64,000 nt of DNA, from positions 2,542,001 to 2,606,000 of the forward strand of contig NZ_CP110615.1 of NCBI RefSeq assembly GCF_026153295.1, written 5' to 3'. The DNA is from Rhodococcus antarcticus (GTDB lineage: Bacteria; Actinomycetota; Actinomycetes; Mycobacteriales; Mycobacteriaceae). Shown in pieces: positions 1 through 8,361 of this stretch. The notes beneath the pieces were generated by a model that saw only the letters and a list, made by a program, of their open reading frames with translations, did no database searches and was not told where the DNA came from. The first letter of the stretch is position 1. Each line of letters opens with the position of its first letter. The translations under genes and the position numbers were made by a program.

Positions 1-1014
1 GAGCAGCAGCGCGCACTCCTGGAGGTCCACCAGGTTCGGCGGGGCCTGCACGCGCACCTGCGGGCCCAGCAGCAGCCGGGTCACGGCGATGGTGGCGCGG
101 TAGTCGTCGAGGTCCGCGTCCGGGGCGGCGCGCATGGCGGTGCCGTCCTTGGCCCGGAAGTTCTGCACGATCACCTCCTGCACGTGCCCGAAGGCCTTGT
201 GCACCCGGCGGATCGCGAGCACCGAGTCGACCCGCTCGGCCAGGGTCTCCCCGATGCCCACCAGGATCCCGGTGGTGAACGGGACGCTGAGGCGCCCGGC
301 GTCGGTGAGGGTGCGCAGGCGCACGTCGGGGTGCTTGTCGGGGCTGCCGAAGTGGCACGCGCCGGGGGTCTCGTGCAGACGCAGGCTGGTGGTCTCCAGC
401 ATCATCCCCATGGACGGGGCCACCGGCTTGAGGCGGGTGATCTCCTCCCAGCTCATGACTCCCGGGTTGAGGTGCGGCAGCAGGCCGGTCTCCTCCAGCA
501 CCCGGATGCTCATCGCCCGCACGTAGGCCAGCGTGGAGTCGTACCCGCGGCTCTCCAGCCACTCCCGGGCCTGCGGCCAGCGCTCCTCGGGGCGGTCGCC
601 CAGGGTGAACAGCGCCTCCTTGCAGCCCAGGGCGGCGCCGGCGCGGGCGATCTCCACGACCTCGTCCGGGTCGAGGAACATGCCGTGCCCGGCGGCGGCC
701 AGCGGGCCGGGGGCGGTGACGAACGTGCAGTAGTGACAGCGGTCGCGGCACAGCCGGGTCAGCGGGATGAACACCTTGCGGGAGTAGGTGACCGTCCCGG
801 GGCGACCGGCGGCGGCCAGCCCGGAGTCGCGCACCCGGGCGGCGGCCGCGCACAGGGCGTCGAGCTGCTCGCCGCGGGCGTGCAGCAGGGTCTCCGCCTC
901 GGTCGCGTCGAGGGTCACCCCGTCGGCCGCGCGGCGCAGGGCCCGACGCAGCGCCGACTCCGACGGACGCAGCGCGACCGGGGTGGGCAGGACGGGATCG
1001 GGGAGATCGGTCAC
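1..1014 (-). CDS. fbiC: FO synthase (FbiC), N-terminal part, cut by window edge
   Basis: Bifunctional radical-SAM enzyme that makes the deazaflavin FO, precursor of coenzyme F420, from a tyrosine-derived and a ribityl-aminouracil substrate. The 338 residues visible correspond to the CofG half. Cys89, Cys93 and Cys96 form the CxxxCxxC motif that binds the 4Fe-4S cluster (CRDRCHYC). The rest of the protein (the family is about 850 residues) lies beyond base 1. The GTG start overlaps the stop of the upstream membrane-protein gene as GTGA, the same coupling used by the two genes before it, which fixes the start. The position after mshB matches the mycobacterial order. Family identity is sure; the fused CofH half is inferred because it is out of view. 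Confidence 0.93.
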   Translation of the reverse strand, partial: MTDLPDPVLPTPVALRPSESALRRALRRAADGVTLDATEAETLLHARGEQLDALCAAAARVRDSGLAAAGRPGTVTYSRKVFIPLTRLCRDRCHYCTFVTAPGPLAAAGHGMFLDPDEVVEIARAGAALGCKEALFTLGDRPEERWPQAREWLESRGYDSTLAYVRAMSIRVLEETGLLPHLNPGVMSWEEITRLKPVAPSMGMMLETTSLRLHETPGACHFGSPDKHPDVRLRTLTDAGRLSVPFTTGILVGIGETLAERVDSVLAIRRVHKAFGHVQEVIVQNFRAKDGTAMRAAPDADLDDYRATIAVTRLLLGPQVRVQAPPNLVDLQECALLL

Positions 1015-1430
1015 CGCGTCGATTGTGCCCGCTGCACGGCCGCGCGCCCCACGTGGCGCCCCAGCAGGAGCGCGGCGGGCACCACGCCGAGGACCAGCAG
1101 CACCAGCGCACGCCAGTCGTTGAGCAGCAGGACGTCACCCCCGGGGCCGGGGAACGTGAGCAGGAGCACGGTCAGCACCCAGGCCCCCAGCGGTGCGGCC
1201 GCCACCGTCGTCCGGGTGGTGCGCTCGCCCGCGGCCGCGACGAGCACGGGGTTGGTCACCGCAGCCGCGATCGCCCCCACCGGCACGGACAGGGTGCCCA
1301 GGTGCACGGGCAGGAACAGCACCTCCAGCACCGCCACGAGCACGGCCAGCGCCACGAGCGCCACCACCTCGACCACGGCCGGCAGCTGGACCTCCCGCCG
1401 GGCGTGGCTGGTGTGCTCGGGACCGGTCAC
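1011..1430 (-). CDS. small membrane protein between mshB and fbiC
   Basis: A 139-residue protein of no known function. It has about four hydrophobic segments: roughly 18-40, 45-60, 70-85 and 100-125. The intervening loops are short and there is no enzyme motif. Start GTG and stop TGA both overlap the neighbouring genes by four bases, so it is translated as part of the lpqW-mshB-fbiC operon. A conserved hypothetical gene sits in the same place between mshB and fbiC in mycobacteria (Rv1171 position, from memory), so it is probably the orthologue. No role can be read from the sequence. Confidence 0.8.
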   Translation of the reverse strand: MTGPEHTSHARREVQLPAVVEVVALVALAVLVAVLEVLFLPVHLGTLSVPVGAIAAAVTNPVLVAAAGERTTRTTVAAAPLGAWVLTVLLLTFPGPGGDVLLLNDWRALVLLVLGVVPAALLLGRHVGRAAVQRAQSTR

Positions 1431-2314
1431 AGGTCCACCCCGGCGAACAGGTCGTGCTCGCGGCCGTCGGGCCCGAGCTCGCCCGCGCGACCGTGGGCCA
1501 GCACGTAGTGCTCCTCGGCGAGCACCGGCTGCGCCACGTCGTTGGACAGGGCGAAGGCGTGCCCACCCGGGGCCACGGTCACCTGGGTGGCGTGCGCGGC
1601 GAGCGCGGCGAGCTTGGCGGCGAGCACCGGACGGACGTCGACGACGGCGTCCACCCGCTCGTCGGGCTCGCTGGGGAGCTCGCCGTCCGCCGGCAGCCGC
1701 CAGCCCGGCGGCAGCTCTCCCAGTGCGGCGAGGCCCTCGACCAGGGCAGTGCGCTCGACCACGGTCCAGTAGACCTTCGCGACCGACCACGGCTCGCCCG
1801 TGCCCGGGAAGGCCGCCGGATCGCCGGCGCGGGCCACGGCCGCGGTGGTCACCCGGTGCACGCGCACGTGGTCGGGGTGGCCGTAGCTGCCGGCGGGGTC
1901 GTAGGCGACCACGACGTGCGGGCGCAGCTCCCGCAGCACGGACACCATCGCCTGCTCGACCGCGTCGTCGCGGGCCTGGACGAAGCTGCGCGGGTGCAGG
2001 GCGGCCGGGGTGCCGGCCATGCCCGAGTCGCGCCAGCGCCCCGCTCCGCCGAGGAAGCGGGGCCCCCCGGTCACGCCCAGGTGCGCCAGGGCGGTGGCGA
2101 GCTCCGAGATGCGGTAGCCGCCGAGGGAGTTGCCCGCCCCGGCCACCAGCCCCGCCCAGCGCGACCCGATGACCTCGCCCTCCTCGCCCAGGGTGCACGT
2201 GAGCACCGTGACCTCGGCCCCGGCCGCGACGTGGACGGCGATGGTGCCGCCGGTGGTGATGGTCTCGTCGTCGGGGTGGGCGTGCACGAGCAGCAGGCGG
2301 GGACGCTCACTCAC
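1427..2314 (-). CDS. mshB: MshB, GlcNAc-inositol deacetylase of mycothiol synthesis
   Basis: Zinc-dependent deacetylase that removes the acetyl group from GlcNAc-Ins, the second committed step of mycothiol synthesis. The GTG start gives 295 residues. The metal motif HAHPDDE is at residues 11-17 (ligands His13 and Asp16, catalytic Asp15), and the third ligand is in the GHPDH motif near residue 145. The length is normal for the family. An upstream in-frame ATG at 2455 would add 47 low-complexity residues that overlap lpqW, so the GTG that forms a GTGA overlap with the lpqW stop is preferred. A mycothiol deacetylase supports an actinobacterial host and fits the mycothiol-linked oxidoreductase family member near 18.5 kb. 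Confidence 0.95.
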   Translation of the reverse strand: MSERPRLLLVHAHPDDETITTGGTIAVHVAAGAEVTVLTCTLGEEGEVIGSRWAGLVAGAGNSLGGYRISELATALAHLGVTGGPRFLGGAGRWRDSGMAGTPAALHPRSFVQARDDAVEQAMVSVLRELRPHVVVAYDPAGSYGHPDHVRVHRVTTAAVARAGDPAAFPGTGEPWSVAKVYWTVVERTALVEGLAALGELPPGWRLPADGELPSEPDERVDAVVDVRPVLAAKLAALAAHATQVTVAPGGHAFALSNDVAQPVLAEEHYVLAHGRAGELGPDGREHDLFAGVDL

Positions 2315-4110
2315 GAGCCGGCCTTCGTCCACGCGGCCGCGCCCGCGAGCGGACCGCCCAGCAGCGGCCCGGGCGGGTTGACCCCCACCACGTCGGAGCG
2401 CACCGCGAACAGCACCGAGTCCTGGTACAGCGGCAGGACGGCGCCCTGGTTCCACAGCAGCGGCTCGAGCCCGGCAGCCACGTCGGTGGCGCTGGCGGCC
2501 CCGGTCAGGGCCTGCCGCACCTGGGAGTCGATCTGCGGGTCGCAGAGCCCGGACACGTTGCCCGCGCGGACCGCCGGGGCGGGCGTGTCGGTGGACGCCG
2601 AGGTGGTGGGCTGCGAGGCACCGGTGGTGGGCTGCGGGGCGCCGGTGGTGGGCTGCGAGGCACCGGTGGTGGGCTGCGAGGCACCGGTGGTGGGCTGCGA
2701 GGCACCGGTGGTGGGGCAGGCGAACCGGGAGACCAGGGTCGTGGCGAGGTCGCCGCCGACCGCGGCCCGGCCGACCACCAGGTCCACCGTCCCCGACGGG
2801 AGCGCGGTGCCGTAGAGCGCGGCCGAGGGCAGCGGCGAGACGGTGGCGTCCACCCCGGCCACCGTGAGCTGGTCGGCGGCGGCCTGCGCCACGGCTGTGG
2901 CGACAGGGTCGGCCTTGTCCGCCCCGAGGACCAGCGAGAGGTCCGTCGCGCCCTGGCGGTAGTGGCCGCCGGAGAAGGTGTAGCCACCGGCGGCCAGCAG
3001 GCCGCGGGCCTGCGTCACGGTGAGGGGGGTGGGCTCGGTGGCCCGGTAGCCCGGCTGGGAGGGGGCCAGCACCTGGGCGCGAGCCCGGCCGACGGTGGGG
3101 TCGGTGGTGGCGTCGAGCCCGGTCCCGATGGTGGTGAGCACGTCCTGGTTCAGCAGGCCGAGCAGACCACGCCGAACCCCGGCGTCGGCCAGCCTCGGGT
3201 CCTGGGTGTCCACTGCTACCTGCATCACCGTCGGCTGGGCCACGTCGGTCGTGGAGAGCCCGGGGACCCCGCGCACCTGGCTGCGGGTGGCCACGTTCGC
3301 GCGGATCATGGCCACCTGCGCGTCGCCGGTGCGCAGCGACTCGCCCAGCTGCCCGGCCGTGCCGTCGCGCCGGAGCAGGATCTGGTCGAGCGCGGCGGGT
3401 GCGTCCCAGAACCGGTCGTTGCGCTGCAGCAGGACCTCACCGCGGTCGCGGTCGACCGAGGCCACCGAGAAGCGGGAGGCCGACAGGGTGAGTCTGTCGT
3501 CCAGCGCACCGCTGAACCCGCCCGGGGAGTCCTTGAGCAGGTGCGAGGGCAGCAGCCCGGTGAACAGCTGGCGCCACGCCGGGTACATCGAGGAGAAGGT
3601 CACGGTGACGGTCTTGCCGCCGCCGGAGGACTGCACGTCGTCCACGAGCCCGTAGCCGGCGGGGTCGACCACGCCGGGCTGGGTGGACATCTGCTGCCAC
3701 AGGTAGCGGAAGTCCTCGGCCGCCACCGGGGCGCCGTCGGACCACTGCGCCTCGTCGCGCAGCACGTAGGTGACGGTGAACGGCGCGGTCGAGGTGACCT
3801 TCGCGGACGTGACCAGCGAGGTGTCCACGGTCCAGCCGGAGCTCGCCGACGACGGCCGGAACGCGCTGGGCAGGACCAGGTTCGCGACGGCGGTGCCCAC
3901 CGGCGACTGGTCGGCCAGCAGGTGCGGGTTGAACCCGGTGCCGAGGTCGTCCACCGCCACCACGACCGAGGTGGTCGCGGGCGTGGTGGGCGCCGGGGTG
4001 GCGGTGGCCGTCTGCGTGGTGCTCACCACCGGAGCCGGGTTCGCGGTGCAGCCCGCGAGGACGGCCACGACCCCGAGGGCGACGAGAGCACCGGACCCGC
4101 GCACCCGCAC
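2311..4110 (-). CDS. lpqW: LpqW-like lipoprotein of the peptide-binding-protein family
   Basis: A 599-residue lipoprotein with the fold of an ABC peptide-binding protein (SBP_bac_5). A short basic N-terminus is followed by a hydrophobic stretch and the lipobox LAGC with the lipidated Cys near residue 21. In mycobacteria LpqW tunes phosphatidylinositol-mannoside and lipoarabinomannan synthesis rather than importing peptides, and the gene order typA-lpqW-mshB supports that identity. GTG 4110 is chosen because GGAGG stands six bases before it. An alternative GTG at 4167 lies just after a -10-like TAACGT (4173-4178) and would give a longer Arg-rich N-terminus. An unusual heptad repeat (TTGASQP, about five copies) sits near residues 465-505, between two cysteines. 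No transporter genes adjoin it. Confidence 0.85.
   Translation of the reverse strand: MRVRGSGALVALGVVAVLAGCTANPAPVVSTTQTATATPAPTTPATTSVVVAVDDLGTGFNPHLLADQSPVGTAVANLVLPSAFRPSSASSGWTVDTSLVTSAKVTSTAPFTVTYVLRDEAQWSDGAPVAAEDFRYLWQQMSTQPGVVDPAGYGLVDDVQSSGGGKTVTVTFSSMYPAWRQLFTGLLPSHLLKDSPGGFSGALDDRLTLSASRFSVASVDRDRGEVLLQRNDRFWDAPAALDQILLRRDGTAGQLGESLRTGDAQVAMIRANVATRSQVRGVPGLSTTDVAQPTVMQVAVDTQDPRLADAGVRRGLLGLLNQDVLTTIGTGLDATTDPTVGRARAQVLAPSQPGYRATEPTPLTVTQARGLLAAGGYTFSGGHYRQGATDLSLVLGADKADPVATAVAQAAADQLTVAGVDATVSPLPSAALYGTALPSGTVDLVVGRAAVGGDLATTLVSRFACPTTGASQPTTGASQPTTGASQPTTGAPQPTTGASQPTTSASTDTPAPAVRAGNVSGLCDPQIDSQVRQALTGAASATDVAAGLEPLLWNQGAVLPLYQDSVLFAVRSDVVGVNPPGPLLGGPLAGAAAWTKAGS
2600..2716. repeat. 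21-bp tandem repeat inside lpqW
   Basis: Four full 21-bp units (2615-2635, 2636-2656, 2657-2677, 2678-2698) and partial units at both ends. The unit on the plus strand is GAGGCACCGGTGGTGGGCTGC; the second copy differs at two bases. On the coding strand each unit adds the heptapeptide TTGASQP, so gain or loss of a unit keeps the frame. It is a likely site of length variation. Confidence 0.95.
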
Positions 4111-4212
4111 CCCGATCCTCCGCCCTCGTCGCCAGGGCCCGTCCGGCCGCGTCCGGCGCCGGTTCACCCGGCACGTTATCCATCGTGCCACGGACGTCCC
4201 GGGCCCCGGACG

Positions 4213-4247
4213 CCCGACGACCCCGGTCGGTGACCGGGGTCGTCGGG
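4213..4247 (-). terminator. typA terminator hairpin
   Basis: A perfect 16-bp inverted repeat (4213-4228 against 4232-4247) with a three-base loop lies just after the typA stop. No U-run is obvious, as is common in GC-rich actinobacteria. It separates typA from the lpqW operon. Confidence 0.75.
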
Positions 4248-4264
4248 TGGTGCTCAGGCCGCGA

Positions 4265-6190
4265 TCAGCCGACGGCCTTGTCGCGGGCCTTGGCGCGGGA
4301 CTTCTCCCGGCCGCGCTCGGTGGGGTCGAGCACGAGCTTGCGGACGCGGACGACGTCGGGGCCGACCTCGACGCACTCGTCGACGTTGCAGAACTCGAGC
4401 GCACCCTCCAGGCCCAGCACCTTCGGTCGCGCCAGGGTCTCCATCACGTCGGCCGAGGACTGCCGCATGTTGGTGAGCTTCTTCTCCCGGCACACGTTGA
4501 TGTCGAGGTCCTCCGAGCGCGGGCTCTCGCCGACGACGTGCCCGGCGTAGGTGGCCGCACCCGGCTCGACGAAGAACGTGCCGCGGTCGGCCAGCTGGAT
4601 CATGGCGAACGGGGTGATGGAGCCGACCCGGTCGGAGACCAGCGACCCGGAGTGCCGGCTGCGGATCTCGCCGGCCCAGGCGTCGTAGCCCGCCGAGTAC
4701 GTGTTGGCGATGCCGGTGCCGCGGGTGTCGGTGAGGAACGTGGTGCGGAAGCCGATGAGCCCGCGCGCGGGGACGATGAACTCCATCCGCACCCAGCCGG
4801 TGCCGTGGTTGACCATCTCCTCCATGCGGCCCTTGCGGGCGGCCAGGAGCTGGGTCACCGCACCCAGGTGCTCCTCCGGGACGTCGATGGTGAGGTGCTC
4901 GTAGGGCTCGTGCACCTTCCCGTCGACCAGGCGGGTGACCACCTGGGGCTTGCCGACGGTGAGCTCGAAGCCCTCGCGGCGCATCTGCTCGACCAGGATG
5001 GCCAGGGCCAGCTCGCCGCGGCCCTGCACCTCCCAGGTGTCGGGGCGCTCGGTGGGCAGCACCCGGAGCGAGACGTTGCCGACGAGCTCGGCGTCCAGGC
5101 GGCTCTTGAGCAGCCGGGCGGTGAGCTTGGTGCCGCCGTTGCGGCCGGCCATCGGGGAGGTGTTGATGCCGACGGTGACCGAGATGGCGGGCTCGTCGAC
5201 GGTGATCCGGGGCAGCGCGACGGGGGAGTCGACGTCGGCCAGGGTGTCGCCGATCATGATCTCCGGGATGCCGGCGATGGCCAGGATGTCGCCCGCCTCG
5301 CCGTACTCGGCAGGCACGCGCGCAACGCCCTCGGTGCGCAGCAGCTCGGTGATCTTGACCTTGGTGGTGGTGATCTCACCGGTGCCGTCGTCGTGCATCC
5401 AGGCGACCTGCTGGCCCTTGCGGAGCTCGCCGGCGTGGATGCGGACCAGCGCGAGGCGGCCCAGGAAGCTGGAGGCGTCGAGGTTGGTGACGTGGGCCTG
5501 CAGCGGGGAGTCGTGGTCGCCCTTGGGGGCCGGCACGTACTCCATGAGCAGGTCGAACAGCTCCTGGAGGTCCTCGGCGTCGGGCACCTCGCCGTCGGCG
5601 GGCTGCACGCGGCTGGCCTTGCCCGCGCGGGCGGAGGCGTAGATGACGGGCAGGTCCAGGGCGAGCTCGGCGGCGTGGGCGGCCTCGTTCTCCAGGTCGC
5701 TGGCCAGGTCGAGCAGCAGGTCGTGGACCTCCTCGACGACCTCGGTGATGCGCGCGTCCGGCCGGTCGGTCTTGTTCACGACCAGGATGACCGGCAGCGA
5801 GGACGCCAGGGCCTTGCGGAGCACGAAGCGGGTCTGCGGGAGCGGGCCCTCGGAGGCGTCGACGAGCAGGACGACGGCGTCGACCATGCTCAGCCCGCGC
5901 TCGACCTCACCACCGAAGTCGGCGTGGCCCGGGGTGTCGATGACGTTGATGACCACGTCGCCGTCGGGGGTGCTGCGCCGCACCGCCGTGTTCTTGGCGA
6001 GGATGGTGATGCCCTTCTCGCGCTCCAGGTCGCCGGAGTCCATCACCCGGTCGACGAGCTCGGCCCGCTCGGCGAAGGCGCCGGACTGGCGGAGCATGGC
6101 GTCGACCAGGGTGGTCTTGCCGTGGTCGACGTGCGCGACGATGGCGACGTTGCGGAACACGGTGCGGGCGGTCGTGGTGGGGGCACTCAC
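4265..6190 (-). CDS. typA: TypA/BipA ribosome-associated GTPase
   Basis: Translational GTPase of the EF-G-like family that acts on the 50S subunit during ribosome assembly and stress. The 641 residues are full length. G motifs are visible: AHVDHGKTT near 19-27, DTPGHADFGGEV near 85-96, and NKTDRP near 140-145. EF-G-type domains III and V and the BipA C-terminal domain follow, ending in a Lys/Arg-rich tail. The GTG start is preceded by AGGAGA at a nine-base spacing; longer in-frame N-termini are low-complexity and rejected. A -10-like TAGTCT at 6336-6341 implies a leader of roughly 140 bases. The gene ends in a strong hairpin and is monocistronic. Confidence 0.96.
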   Translation of the reverse strand: MSAPTTTARTVFRNVAIVAHVDHGKTTLVDAMLRQSGAFAERAELVDRVMDSGDLEREKGITILAKNTAVRRSTPDGDVVINVIDTPGHADFGGEVERGLSMVDAVVLLVDASEGPLPQTRFVLRKALASSLPVILVVNKTDRPDARITEVVEEVHDLLLDLASDLENEAAHAAELALDLPVIYASARAGKASRVQPADGEVPDAEDLQELFDLLMEYVPAPKGDHDSPLQAHVTNLDASSFLGRLALVRIHAGELRKGQQVAWMHDDGTGEITTTKVKITELLRTEGVARVPAEYGEAGDILAIAGIPEIMIGDTLADVDSPVALPRITVDEPAISVTVGINTSPMAGRNGGTKLTARLLKSRLDAELVGNVSLRVLPTERPDTWEVQGRGELALAILVEQMRREGFELTVGKPQVVTRLVDGKVHEPYEHLTIDVPEEHLGAVTQLLAARKGRMEEMVNHGTGWVRMEFIVPARGLIGFRTTFLTDTRGTGIANTYSAGYDAWAGEIRSRHSGSLVSDRVGSITPFAMIQLADRGTFFVEPGAATYAGHVVGESPRSEDLDINVCREKKLTNMRQSSADVMETLARPKVLGLEGALEFCNVDECVEVGPDVVRVRKLVLDPTERGREKSRAKARDKAVG

Positions 6191-6399
6191 TGGGACGGGT
6201 CTCCTGAGCTTCGCTGGTACCCGCGCGGGAGCGCTCCTCGTGGGAGAGTCCCGGGGTGCGGGGTCGGGTGACCGTTCCTGGGCGCGCCCCCGCGGACGCG
6301 CGGAAGCGTGCCGCACAGGTGCAGCGGCCACGAGAAGACTACCCGGCGCCGCCGCACGTCCGTGGTCGCGCGGGTGTCGACCTGCCCACACCCGGATAC

Positions 6400-6418
6400 C
6401 TAGGTTAGGCTCACCTGC
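6400..6418 (+). promoter_or_regulatory. DtxR/IdeR-like iron box over a leaderless promoter
   Basis: The 19 bases match the classical IdeR/DtxR box (TTAGGTTAGGCTAACCTAA) at 15 of 19 positions by my alignment. They end one base before the ATG at 6419. A -10-like TAGGCT (6406-6411) lies inside the box, seven bases before the ATG, so a bound repressor would cover the promoter of a leaderless transcript. The factor is inferred from the motif only. Confidence 0.7.
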
Positions 6419-6565
6419 ATGGGAAAGGCCAAGAAGAAGTGCTGCCGGGACACGCCACGGTGCTCGTCGTGCCCCGTGGTCCTGCTGCGGGTGGCCAAGC
6501 TCAAGGACGCCGGCGTCTCGGGCAAGAAGCTGAAGAAGGCCACGAAGCTGGCCCGCGCGGCCTGA
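6419..6565 (+). CDS. 48-residue Cys/Lys-rich small protein
   Basis: A tiny basic protein with four cysteines arranged CC (8-9) and CxxC (15-18), in the string KKKCCRDTPRCSSCPVV, followed by a Lys-rich amphipathic tail. Small actinobacterial proteins of this look exist as uncharacterised conserved ORFs, to my recollection. The paired cysteines could bind zinc or another metal, and the charge could favour nucleic acid; both are inference. There is no Shine-Dalgarno sequence, but a -10 hexamer seven bases upstream suggests leaderless translation under an iron box. It stands alone between the divergent typA and the convergent NUDIX gene. Confidence 0.75.
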   Translation: MGKAKKKCCRDTPRCSSCPVVLLRVAKLKDAGVSGKKLKKATKLARAA

Positions 6566-6569
6566 GCCG

Positions 6570-7334
6570 TCAGGCCAGCCGCGCGGCCAGCTCGGCCGTC
6601 CAGGCCCGGTCGGCCGGGACGAGGTCCGCCGACACCAGCCCGTGGGCGTCCACCCAGCGCACCGCGGAGTGCTCCCGCAGCTGGGGCTCGCCCTCGACCA
6701 GCTCGGCCCAGCGCGCCCGCAGCACCCGCCCGCCCGGCAGCCCCACGTCGGCCCCGAGCTGCTCGTCCACCCGCACGGTGAGGCCGAGCTCCTCCTCCAG
6801 CTCGCGGGCCAGCGCGGCCACCGGGGTCTCCCCCTCGTCGACGCCACCGCCCGGCAGCTCCCACCGCCCCGCCAGCGCCACGGGCCAGGTGCGCCGGGCG
6901 AGCAGCAGGTGCCCCTGCCGCACCACGGCCCCGGCCACCACCTCGCGGGCGTCGCGCAGCCGCACGGCCTCGGCGGCCACCGCCTGCGTCCAGCGCTCCA
7001 GGGCGCCGACCACCCCGCGGCGGCCCAGCGGTGCCGCCCAGCGCAGCTCGGTGGTGAGCAGCACCCCCGCCCCGGTGGCCACGAGGGTGCTCGTGCAGCC
7101 CGTCAGCGGCCGCACCCCGCTCTGCCGCTGCGCGGCCATCCCGTCGAGCCCGGCGCGGGTGACGCGCAGGGCGAGCCCGCGCAGCCGCACCACGTCCTGG
7201 GCCTGCAGCAGACCCTCCGGGCGCGCCGGGACGTCGACGCCGTGGACCCGGCGCAGCACGTCCACCGAGCGCAGCGCCCCGGCCACGGAGGCCACGGGTG
7301 CGTCGACGAGAGCGGTGGCACGGTAGGCGGGCAC
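6570..7334 (-). CDS. NUDIX hydrolase with N-terminal SRPBCC-like domain
   Basis: Protein of 254 residues. The C-terminal half carries a perfect Nudix box (Gx5Ex7REUxEExGU) at about residues 163-185, so it should cleave a nucleoside-diphosphate-linked compound with Mg2+. The first 130 residues resemble a small polyketide-cyclase/START-like (SRPBCC) fold; this is a weaker call. The GTG start is 22 bases after the stop of the thiamine-type ABC ATPase gene on the same strand, so it is probably co-transcribed from the TPP riboswitch. That context suggests a role in thiamine-compound salvage or clean-up, which remains inference; a general house-cleaning MutT is the alternative. Confidence 0.82.
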   Translation of the reverse strand: MPAYRATALVDAPVASVAGALRSVDVLRRVHGVDVPARPEGLLQAQDVVRLRGLALRVTRAGLDGMAAQRQSGVRPLTGCTSTLVATGAGVLLTTELRWAAPLGRRGVVGALERWTQAVAAEAVRLRDAREVVAGAVVRQGHLLLARRTWPVALAGRWELPGGGVDEGETPVAALARELEEELGLTVRVDEQLGADVGLPGGRVLRARWAELVEGEPQLREHSAVRWVDAHGLVSADLVPADRAWTAELAARLA

Positions 7335-7356
7335 GGGGACCAGTGTCCTCGCGCGC

Positions 7357-8361
7357 TCACCCGGCCAGCACGGCCACCCGCCGTGGCACCAGCCCCACCC
7401 GGACCTGCGCACCGGGCGCCGGCGGCTCGTCGGCCACCGCGTCGAGCTCGAGCGCACCCAGGCGCAGCCGCAGCCGGGACGAGCCGTCGGGCTGCGGGGT
7501 GGCGGCGAGGACGTCGGCAGCCACCCCGGCCGGCCGCAGCACCACCGACTCCGCCCGCAGGCCGAGCCGCGCGGGGCCGTCCGGGGCGTCCACCGCCACC
7601 GCGCCGAGCGCGCAGGTGGCCACCCCGGCCCGGACGTGGGCGTCGACCACGAGCCCGAAGCCGAGGAACGCCGCCACCCGCGCGTCGGCGGGGCGGCGCC
7701 ACAGCTCGCGGGGCGGAGCAACCTGGCGCAGCACCCCGTCGTCCATCACGGCCACCCGCTGGGCCAGCGCGGCGGCCTCGGCGTGGTCGTGGGTGACCAC
7801 GAGCGCGGGGGTGCCGGTGGCGCGGAGCACGGCGGCGAGGTCGACGGTGAGCCGGTCGCGCAGCTCGCGGTCCAAGGCCGAGAGCGGCTCGTCGAGCAGC
7901 AGCAGCCGGGGCCGCGGGGCCAGGGCCCGGGCCAGGGCCACCCGCTGGGCCTGCCCACCGGAGAGCTCGCCCGGGCGACGGGCCCCGAGCCCGGCCAGGC
8001 CGACCAGCTCCAGGAGCTCGGCCACCCGGTCCTGCCGTGCCCTGCGGTCCCAGCGCGCCATCCGGAGGCCGAAGGCCACGTTCGCGGCCACGTCGCGGTG
8101 CGGGAACAGCTGGCCGTCCTGGAAGACGAGCCCGAAGCCGCGGCGGTGGGTGGGCGTGCGCGCGAGGTCCGCCCCGTCGAGCAGCACGCGGCCCGACGTC
8201 AGCGGCTCGAGCCCGGCCACGGCTCGGAGCAGCGTCGACTTCCCGCAGCCGGACGGGCCGAGCAGGGCCACCACCTGCGCGTCCCCGCCGACCTCCAGGG
8301 ACACCTCGTCCACCGCCGTGGTGGACCCGTACCGGACGGTGACCTGCTCCAGGCCCAGCAC
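7357..8361 (-). CDS. ABC transporter ATPase, probable thiamine importer (ThiQ role)
   Basis: ATP-binding subunit of 334 residues. Walker A GPSGCGKST is at 35-43, a Q-loop follows, the signature LSGGQ is near 133, Walker B LLLLDEP is near 150-156, and a switch His lies in VTHDH. A C-terminal TOBE-like domain (about 230-334) is typical of CUT1, sulfate or iron/thiamine importers. The GTG start shares one base with the permease stop (TAGTG), so translation is coupled. The substrate is inferred from the partner binding protein and the upstream TPP riboswitch. Confidence 0.88.
   Translation of the reverse strand: MLGLEQVTVRYGSTTAVDEVSLEVGGDAQVVALLGPSGCGKSTLLRAVAGLEPLTSGRVLLDGADLARTPTHRRGFGLVFQDGQLFPHRDVAANVAFGLRMARWDRRARQDRVAELLELVGLAGLGARRPGELSGGQAQRVALARALAPRPRLLLLDEPLSALDRELRDRLTVDLAAVLRATGTPALVVTHDHAEAAALAQRVAVMDDGVLRQVAPPRELWRRPADARVAAFLGFGLVVDAHVRAGVATCALGAVAVDAPDGPARLGLRAESVVLRPAGVAADVLAATPQPDGSSRLRLRLGALELDAVADEPPAPGAQVRVGLVPRRVAVLAG

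Noticed and set aside
184-2172. A 662-codon plus-strand frame across fbiC and mshB
   Set aside because: Low-complexity Arg/Gly/Pro product, opposite to genes with clear catalytic motifs and start-stop overlaps.
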